This document shows positions 33,390 through 39,012 of a DNA stretch of 39,012 nucleotides, one piece after another. Location: NCBI GenBank assembly GCA_027485995.1, contig JAIXPW010000039.1, forward strand, positions 1-39,012, given 5' to 3'. Source of the stretch: Verrucomicrobiaceae bacterium (GTDB lineage Bacteria; Verrucomicrobiota; Verrucomicrobiia; Verrucomicrobiales; Akkermansiaceae). A model generated the notes under the pieces. That model searched no databases. It saw only the letters and a program-made list of their open reading frames with translations, and was not told where the DNA came from. The position numbers and the translations under genes are program-made. Numbering within the stretch: the stretch's first letter is position 1; each line of letters starts with the position of its first letter.

Positions 33390-34016
33390 ATGAAAATCCT
33401 CATCTCCCTTTTCCTCGCCGGTCTCACCTTCGCCCGCGCAGAGACCTTGAAGCCACTCAACGACGCCGCGGCGTGGAGCTTCGGTGATCCTGCCGCATGG
33501 TCCTGGACCCAGGAAAACGGGGCTCCTGTGCTCACCCTTGCCAAGCCCTCCGCATTCAAACCCAAGGTCCGCAGCCCCTTCAACCTTGGCTGGCTGAAGA
33601 CCGCGGACTGGGCTTCGTTCACGCTGACGGTCGAGGCACGTTTGACGAAGTTCGATCAGGGCAACAATGACCTCTGCCTGGCCTTCGCCCGACAGGATGA
33701 CACCCGCTTCTACTACGCCCACCTCGGCGAGAAGGCCGATGAGGTGCATCATCAGATTCACCTGGTCGATCATGCCGACCGCCGGAAGATCACCGCCACG
33801 CAAACCACCGGCACGCCCTGGAAACCCGGAGCCTGGCACAAGCTCAAGCTCGTTCACGACACCGCCACCGGCGCGATCGCCGTGTTTTTCGATGACATGA
33901 CGAAGCCGGTGCTGACGGCTCAGGACAAGACCCTCGACCACGGCTGGATCGGACTCGGTTCATTCGATGACCTTGGACAGTTCCGAAATCTGGTGATCGA
34001 GGGCACGAAAAAATGA
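33390..34016 (+). CDS. Secreted lectin-fold-like protein (DUF1080/LamG type)
   Basis: The 208-residue product has a clear signal peptide (MKILISLFLAGLTFARA). The mature part, with SFGDPAAWSWTQENGAPVLTL, DWASFTLTVEARLT, KPGAWHKLKLVHDTATGAIAVF and HGWIGLGSFDDLGQFRNLVI, has the beta-strand pattern of concanavalin-like jelly-roll domains, as in the DUF1080 family common in Verrucomicrobia and Planctomycetes. Those often bind or hydrolyse sugars; no catalytic residues are assigned. It is divergent from the PAS-SpoIIE gene (47 nt) and upstream of the halogenase-like gene. Confidence 0.75.
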   Translation: MKILISLFLAGLTFARAETLKPLNDAAAWSFGDPAAWSWTQENGAPVLTLAKPSAFKPKVRSPFNLGWLKTADWASFTLTVEARLTKFDQGNNDLCLAFARQDDTRFYYAHLGEKADEVHHQIHLVDHADRRKITATQTTGTPWKPGAWHKLKLVHDTATGAIAVFFDDMTKPVLTAQDKTLDHGWIGLGSFDDLGQFRNLVIEGTKK

Positions 34017-34094
34017 TCCGGCACCCGGGCAACCGGCACCTTGCGCGACGCCGAAAGCCCATTATCATGGCGCGGGCAGGTCTGCCCCAATCCC

Positions 34095-35690
34095 ATGGTC
34101 AGCCACGCTCCTGAAATCCCTTCGACTCCCGATTACGATGTCGTCATTCTCGGCGGAGCCTTCTCGGGGTCTTCGCTGGCCCTTCTTTTAAAACGGGCAA
34201 AGCCCGAAACGCGGATCCTGATCATCGAGAAGTCGGAGGTGTTCGATCGCAAGGTTGGCGAGTCCACTTCGGAGGTTGCCGGCTGCTTCCTGACCCGCGT
34301 GCTCGGATTTGCCAATCATCTCGCCTGCAACCATTTCCAGAAGCACGGCCTGCGGATGTGGTTCAATGATCCCGGGAAAACGAACGACTGCCCGAGCACT
34401 TGCTCCGAGATCGGGCCTTATTCCCAGGCCCGCATGGCCACTTTCCAGCTCGATCGTTCCAAGCTCGATCAGCACATGCTGGAGCAGGCGGTGACCGAAG
34501 GCTGCCACCTCGTGCGTCCCGCCTCGGTGAAATCCTTCGAGCTTCACGGCGTCAATCGCAACACCGTCACCTTCAAGGTCGGGGACGAAACGCGCACACT
34601 CACGGCGGGGTGGGTGGCAGACTGTTCCGGAAAAGCAAGTTTGCTGGCCCGCAAGCTGGGCACCTGGCGGAACCTTCCTGAACATCCGGTCCACTCGATG
34701 TGGGTGCGCTTCACCAATGTCCGTTGCCTCGATTCCCATGAGTCGAGAACCCTCGCGCCGGGCCTGAAGAACGGCACTTTCGTTGCCCGGGCCAGCGCCA
34801 CCAATCACCTCATGGGCCGCGGCTGGTGGTCGTGGATCATTCCGCTCTCGAACGGGGACTTTTCCGCCGGGGTGACCTGGGACGAGCGGCTTTTCACTCC
34901 TCCCTCGGAAGGCAGCATCGGCCAGCGACTTAAGGAGCACCTCACCGCCCATCCGATCGGCAAGCTGATGTTCGAGAACGCCGAGCCGGTTGAGAACGAC
35001 GCGCGCGCCTACAAGAACCTGCCTTACTACAGCGAGAAGGCCGCCGGAGATGGCTGGATCCTCGCAGGCGATGCCGCCGGTTTCATGGATCCGCTCTATT
35101 CGCAGGGGCTCGATTACTGCGCGCATTCGGTCTATGCCGCGCACAAGATTCTAGTTAAGTCCCTCGGTGGCGAGTCCGTTGAAATGGATGTCACCCGACA
35201 TAACAAGGAGTTCAGCGAGTCCTATCACCGCTGGTTCAACGGCATCTACCGGAACAAGTATCAATACCTCGGCGATGCCGACCTGATGAACGCCGCCTTC
35301 CTGCTCGACATCGCGGCCTACTTCGTCGGCCCGGTGCGGCTGGTCTATCTCTTCACCGACGTGGAGTTTTCCAAGATGCCCTACAACGGGCCCATCGGCG
35401 CCTTTTTCGGGAAGTTCATGGCGCTCTACAATCGTCGGCTGGAAGTGCTGGCCCGCAAGCGCCTCGCCAACGGCACCTATGGCAAGAACAACCTCGGCCA
35501 GCGCTACTTCGTGCGCATTCCCTTCGAAGCCAGCCCGAAGGCCTTCGGGCATCTTTTCCGCGGCGTGCGTGCCTGGCTCAAGCTTGAACTCGGACTGATG
35601 TTCACCAAGCCGATCCCCGCGATGGAAACGCCCACCACAGTGAACATGGCCAAGCAGGTCCAGGCCGAGCCGATGTCGTCGGCGGCGTGA
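34095..35690 (+). CDS. FAD-dependent oxidoreductase of the halogenase superfamily, second copy
   Basis: From ATG 34095 the product has 531 residues, the size of tryptophan halogenases. It has the FAD loop GGAFSG (20-25), KVGESTSE (53-60), a K-x-G lysine at 83 (27 residues after GEST), the halogenase motif WSWIIP (245-250), and GDAAGFMDPLYSQG (325-338). The EPLES glutamate of tryptophan halogenases is replaced (DPLYS), as in the other flavoprotein of this window. The C-terminal part (about 380-531) differs from that protein. The MMPL/RND exporter gene lies convergent only 25 nt away; many halogenase-like flavoproteins and MMPL exporters occur together in aryl-polyene-type pigment loci, so this neighbourhood is suggestive. 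Substrate and halogenating activity are unknown. Confidence 0.85.
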   Translation: MVSHAPEIPSTPDYDVVILGGAFSGSSLALLLKRAKPETRILIIEKSEVFDRKVGESTSEVAGCFLTRVLGFANHLACNHFQKHGLRMWFNDPGKTNDCPSTCSEIGPYSQARMATFQLDRSKLDQHMLEQAVTEGCHLVRPASVKSFELHGVNRNTVTFKVGDETRTLTAGWVADCSGKASLLARKLGTWRNLPEHPVHSMWVRFTNVRCLDSHESRTLAPGLKNGTFVARASATNHLMGRGWWSWIIPLSNGDFSAGVTWDERLFTPPSEGSIGQRLKEHLTAHPIGKLMFENAEPVENDARAYKNLPYYSEKAAGDGWILAGDAAGFMDPLYSQGLDYCAHSVYAAHKILVKSLGGESVEMDVTRHNKEFSESYHRWFNGIYRNKYQYLGDADLMNAAFLLDIAAYFVGPVRLVYLFTDVEFSKMPYNGPIGAFFGKFMALYNRRLEVLARKRLANGTYGKNNLGQRYFVRIPFEASPKAFGHLFRGVRAWLKLELGLMFTKPIPAMETPTTVNMAKQVQAEPMSSAA

Positions 35691-35715
35691 TCTGACCGGG
35701 TCGACTTTCGGTTCG

Positions 35716-38091
35716 TCATCCCTCCCGGGACTTCCAACCCGGCAGAAGGAACAGGGAAACCGCCATGCTCAGGGTGATGCCGATGACGGCCACCACGCCT
35801 AGGCTGACGAGCGCCTCGCTCGATGACCAGATCAGCGAGCCGAAGCCGATGACATTCGAGACCGCACAGAACATCAGGGCCTTTCCTGTGCCGTTCCAGA
35901 GTTCCTTGAAACAGCCGCCGGTTCGCCGCAGCGTGAGCGTGACGTGGATGGCGTAGTCGATTCCGGTGCCTAACAGAAGTGGCGTCGCCATCAGGTTGAC
36001 AAAGTTCCATCTCAAGCCCGCCGCGCTCATGATCGCCAGCAGCAGCAGCGTGCTGATGACCATCGCAAAGAGTGCAATCCCGACATCCGCCGGTCTGCGG
36101 AAAATGAAGAACATCATCACCAGCAGCAAGACCATCATCGGCACCAGCATCCGCATCACGTCCGACTTGATGAGCTTGGAAAGGGCCGGCTTGAAAAGCC
36201 CCCAGCCGCTCAGCCAGATGCCATCGCCGTTCATCATGGCGAAGCGCTCGTAGTCCTTTCCGCCCGACTCCACGCCCTTCGACTGGACCAGATTTCCCAG
36301 CACATAGCCGCCGCCTGCTTCGCGTCGGGTCATGAAAAGTCGCATCACCTCGCGTGCGGAATCCGATTGGGGAAAGACCAGGGTCGTTTCGGTCGACTGT
36401 CGTTCCATGGCCGCCAGCACCGCCTTTCCGAGATAAAGACCTTCCTCGGAAAAGCCGGCAGCATCGGCCTCCTTGAGCAGCCTTTCGCGATCTGCTGCCA
36501 TCGCCTTGACCGTGGCTCGGTTCTCATTCTGGCGCGCCGGGTCCGGCCACCAACCTTGCGGAATGGCTCCGGTCGCGATCAGCCCAGCCTCCTTTGCCGA
36601 ATCAATCCGCTTGTTCGCCACCTCCAGCCGGGCCCGCATCTCGTCATCTGTTGCCGCCTCGACGACATAGCCCAGCGCCTCACCATCAAATGTCGGAAAA
36701 ACCGCCCGCACCCGCTCGAAGGACTCCATGGCCTGACTGTGCCGCGGCCGGATGATGTTCGAATCGAACACCATTTGCGGCATGCCATGGATCACCAGCA
36801 CTGACACAGCGGCAAGCGAAAGAACGGCAGTGATGGCCCAGGCCATTCGGCTCCGGGGCAGGAATTTTCCCGAGCCCGTGGCTGGTTTCCGATCCACGCC
36901 GAACTTCGCGACAAACGGCAGATAGACCACGATCATCAGGATGCCCGCCGCGCCGAGCCCCACCGCGACGATCGTGCCGAGCTGGGCCATTCCCGGCAGG
37001 CCGCCGAGGTTCAGGGCGAGAAAAACCACCGTCGTGGTCAGCGCGCCACAGAGCACCGGACGTCCACTGGCGGCGAGCAGTTCCTTGCGGTCATGCCCGG
37101 TGGCCTTTGCTTCCTGACAAATCACCAGCCCGTAGTCCACGGCCAGCCCGATCAGGATTTCGGCGGAACTCAGCGCCATGATGCTCAGTTTTCCATACAT
37201 CCAGCCGGCCATTCCCAGCGCCACGGCAAAAACCAGCACAAGTACCCCGGTCAATCCCGCCAGTAGCGACAGCCGACGCTGCATCCACCAGAACAGCAGC
37301 GCGATGAGGCCCAGCGTGATCCCGATCGATCCGCTGAGATCATTTTCCATGGACTGCCCGATCTCCGAAGCAAAGGCTGGTTCGCCGGTGTATCGCACCG
37401 TCAGGCCCTTACCCTCGCCCTGCTGCCAGGATGCCACCGATTGCTTCACCGCGTCGATCCAACCCGCCGCCTCGCGATAGCCAGGCATGTCCGTTGGAGC
37501 GCTGATGAAAAGCAGGTGGGCCCGCCCATCCGGGCTTTCGTAGGCCTCTCCGCTCCCCTGGCCCGAAGACGAGGTCAGTGCTGTGACCGACGGATGTTGC
37601 AAAAAGCCGAAAGGATCGTGCGCCTTCATCGCAATCTCCATGCCGTCCATCGAGGTCGCCACCTGGGAGAGCGAGGCCTTCACGGTTGCTTCGGATTTCC
37701 CCGGAGTCAGGCGCTCCGACTGGGCCTGGGTCACGGTCGGATCGCCATTCAGCCAGAGATAGGCAAGAAGGTCGGAAAGGCCGTCGGGCTCGCTCATCCA
37801 CGAAGGCTGCCAGCGCGCCTTCTTCACCACGCCATCCGCCTGGAGTTTCTTCCCCAGAGACTCAGCGGCCGCACCGAGCGTACCTTCATCGGCCTCTCCT
37901 CCCTCGATCAGGACAATCATCTCGTCATTGCGGGAAAAGGCCTGATGAAAAGCCTTCAGGCCCTTCACCTCCGGCAGTTCGTCCGGCAGCATCGACAGGA
38001 TGTCCGTATCAAACCGCAAGCGGAACAATCCTGCCGAAGCAGACAGAATCGCGATGATCAAAAGAACAGGAACCCAGAACCGGCGCGGCAT
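35716..38091 (-). CDS. MMPL/RND-family exporter
   Basis: From ATG 38091 the product has 791 residues. One membrane segment at the N-terminus (about 6-24) is followed by a large extracytoplasmic domain, a block of about five helices (near 250-400), a second extracytoplasmic domain and a second helix block near the C-terminus, the duplicated RND layout of MMPL proteins. The DTDILSMLPDELPEVK segment after the first helix is common in the 'RND family exporter' group. Such proteins move lipids or hydrophobic products across the inner membrane, including hopanoids and aryl-polyene-type pigments. No membrane fusion or outer membrane component is encoded here. The neighbouring flavoprotein gene is convergent and the RAYT gene divergent. 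Confidence 0.88.
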   Translation of the reverse strand: MPRRFWVPVLLIIAILSASAGLFRLRFDTDILSMLPDELPEVKGLKAFHQAFSRNDEMIVLIEGGEADEGTLGAAAESLGKKLQADGVVKKARWQPSWMSEPDGLSDLLAYLWLNGDPTVTQAQSERLTPGKSEATVKASLSQVATSMDGMEIAMKAHDPFGFLQHPSVTALTSSSGQGSGEAYESPDGRAHLLFISAPTDMPGYREAAGWIDAVKQSVASWQQGEGKGLTVRYTGEPAFASEIGQSMENDLSGSIGITLGLIALLFWWMQRRLSLLAGLTGVLVLVFAVALGMAGWMYGKLSIMALSSAEILIGLAVDYGLVICQEAKATGHDRKELLAASGRPVLCGALTTTVVFLALNLGGLPGMAQLGTIVAVGLGAAGILMIVVYLPFVAKFGVDRKPATGSGKFLPRSRMAWAITAVLSLAAVSVLVIHGMPQMVFDSNIIRPRHSQAMESFERVRAVFPTFDGEALGYVVEAATDDEMRARLEVANKRIDSAKEAGLIATGAIPQGWWPDPARQNENRATVKAMAADRERLLKEADAAGFSEEGLYLGKAVLAAMERQSTETTLVFPQSDSAREVMRLFMTRREAGGGYVLGNLVQSKGVESGGKDYERFAMMNGDGIWLSGWGLFKPALSKLIKSDVMRMLVPMMVLLLVMMFFIFRRPADVGIALFAMVISTLLLLAIMSAAGLRWNFVNLMATPLLLGTGIDYAIHVTLTLRRTGGCFKELWNGTGKALMFCAVSNVIGFGSLIWSSSEALVSLGVVAVIGITLSMAVSLFLLPGWKSREG

Positions 38092-38153
38092 GCGCGACTC
38101 AAGGCGGGAATGGCGGACCTGCAAAGCGCGAAGTCAGAACGGAATCAACTATA

Positions 38154-38184
38154 CATAAAAGCTCTGACAAATTATTTAGAAAGG
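38154..38184 (+). repeat. 31-nt repeat, right copy, upstream of the RAYT
   Basis: Same sequence as 160-190 with four differences in 31. It lies 38 nt before the transposase start and 63 nt before the MMPL start on the other strand, in a locally AT-rich patch. It may belong to the 5' flank of the transposase element, or be a REP-like sequence recognised by it. Confidence 0.5.
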
Positions 38185-38221
38185 TGTTGATCTTCAGCCG
38201 ATCATGCGATCTCCTTCCGAC

Positions 38222-39012
38222 ATGAATCGCACCTCCCGCCGCTTCAAGGGGCTGTCCCAGGGGCCTGAGTATTTCCACTGCGTCAGCCGGGTGGTGGATC
38301 GGCGCATGGTCCTCAAGACCGACGAAAAAGAGGAGTTCATCCGGATCATGCGGATTTATGAGGCCTTTTATGGCGTCCGCATCCTTTCCTACTGCATCAT
38401 GACCAATCACTTCCACCTGCTACTGGAAGTGCCGAAACGGCCCGCTGCGGAAAATCTTCCCAGCGACGATGCCTTGGTAGGAAAGGTGTCCGCCGCGCTC
38501 GGGGATGTGGCGGGTCGGGGGCTTCGCGAGGAACTGAAGCACTTCCGGAAGAACGGGATGACCGATGCCGCCGAGGCCCTGCGCGAGCGCTACTTTGCGC
38601 GGATGTGGGACGTTTCGAGTTACATGCAGGTGGTGAAGCAGCGCTTCACCCAGTGGTACAACCGCAGCCGCAAGCGGAAGCGCAAGGGCACCCTGTGGGA
38701 GGACCGATTCCGCTCGGTGCTGGTGGCCGGAGAAGGCGATGCCTTGAAAACCATGGCCGCCTACATCGATTTGAATCCTGTTAGAGCCGGGATTGTCTAG
38801 GACCCCGGTGATTACCGCTGGAGCAGCTACGGCGAAGCCATGGGCGGAGGCAAGAGAGCCATCACAGGGCTGGCATGGATCGCCGGCATCCCGGCGCATG
38901 GCGGGGAAAACCGGCTGCTGTCACCCAAGGCCGGGCTGGAGGCGTATCGTTGTGCCTTGTTCGGTCGAGCCGAGACCCGAACGGATGGGGTGGGCGGCGT
39001 GGTGAAGCGCGG
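38222..39012 (+). pseudogene. REP-associated tyrosine transposase (RAYT), interrupted by an amber codon
   Basis: The intact part (38222-38800; ATG also at 38204) encodes 192 residues of a Y1/HUH transposase of the RAYT group: the metal-binding HFH in MTNHFHLLLEV, the probable catalytic tyrosine in SSYMQVVKQRFTQWYN, and LWEDRFRSVLV and YIDLNPVRAGIV at the end. A TAG at 38798-38800 interrupts the conserved order NPVRAGIV-xDPxDYRWSSYGEA; the same frame continues with DPGDYRWSSYGEAMGGG and stays open to the window end. One base change (for example from AAG or GAG) explains it. Loss of activity is likely unless the stop is read through. RAYTs are domesticated enzymes related to IS200/IS605 that mobilise REP sequences. 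The real end lies outside the window. Confidence 0.85.

Noticed and set aside
34095..35690. Assignment as a tryptophan halogenase
   Set aside because: WxWxIP and the lysine are present, but the EPLES-type glutamate is replaced, so the specific name is not supported.

Overview
The window is GC-rich, gene-dense chromosomal DNA that I read as belonging to a Verrucomicrobiota bacterium (Verrucomicrobiaceae-like; the genus is not determinable by eye). The best marker is a 51-codon gene at 16280-16435 whose product matches, from memory, the 'small basic protein' family restricted to Verrucomicrobia and Chlamydiae. Sparse Shine-Dalgarno sequences, GTG/TTG starts, alpha-2-macroglobulin with PBP1C, SpoIIE-type phosphatases and a 9-nt-periodic CACGAAA intergenic element fit that picture. 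No tRNA, rRNA or CRISPR was recognised.

Layout: 0.3-3.8 kb has a Fur regulator, a lipoprotein, and a STAS + GAF/SpoIIE phosphatase pair with a small membrane protein. 3.8-6.6 kb (minus) has acetyl-CoA synthetase and a coiled-coil protein. 7.0-15.3 kb (plus) has a giant membrane-anchored alpha-2-macroglobulin followed by penicillin-binding protein 1C, a known periplasmic defence/repair pair. 15.3-18.1 kb (minus) has an RsuA-type pseudouridine synthase, the small basic protein and a secreted GH20 hexosaminidase. 18.2-19.1 kb (plus) has an A-type Fe-S carrier and an HscB-like J protein. 19.1-21.1 kb has an inverted-repeat element, a fatty-acid-hydroxylase-type membrane enzyme and small membrane or secretory proteins. 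21.2-24.0 kb (minus) has an adenylate-forming ligase and a flavin-dependent halogenase-like oxidoreductase.

24.0-29.5 kb is an accessory stretch: a secreted HExxH protein, two unrelated PIN-domain toxin-antitoxin modules on opposite strands, a PHP phosphoesterase, one clear and one possible pseudogene, and a secreted trypsin-like protease. 29.7-31.7 kb holds guanylate kinase, CoaC and a BrkB/YihY membrane protein; 31.7-33.3 kb a PAS-PAS-SpoIIE phosphatase; 33.4-38.1 kb a secreted lectin-fold protein, a second halogenase-like flavoprotein and an MMPL/RND exporter. The window ends in a REP-associated tyrosine transposase (RAYT) gene broken by a single in-frame amber codon. A 31-nt sequence just upstream of the RAYT recurs near the left edge, 38 kb away.

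Themes: the genes suggest cell-envelope maintenance (A2M, PBP1C, GH20, proteases), partner-switching signalling (one STAS antagonist, two SpoIIE phosphatases, no RsbW-type kinase in view), and lipid- or pigment-like chemistry split over two loci (ligase + flavoprotein; flavoprotein + exporter). I did not find a clear-cut unknown defence or other multi-gene system. The most interesting items are the two halogenase-like loci, the small basic protein gene, the RAYT-linked repeat and the broken genes. Function names rest on motifs read by eye; no database search was possible.
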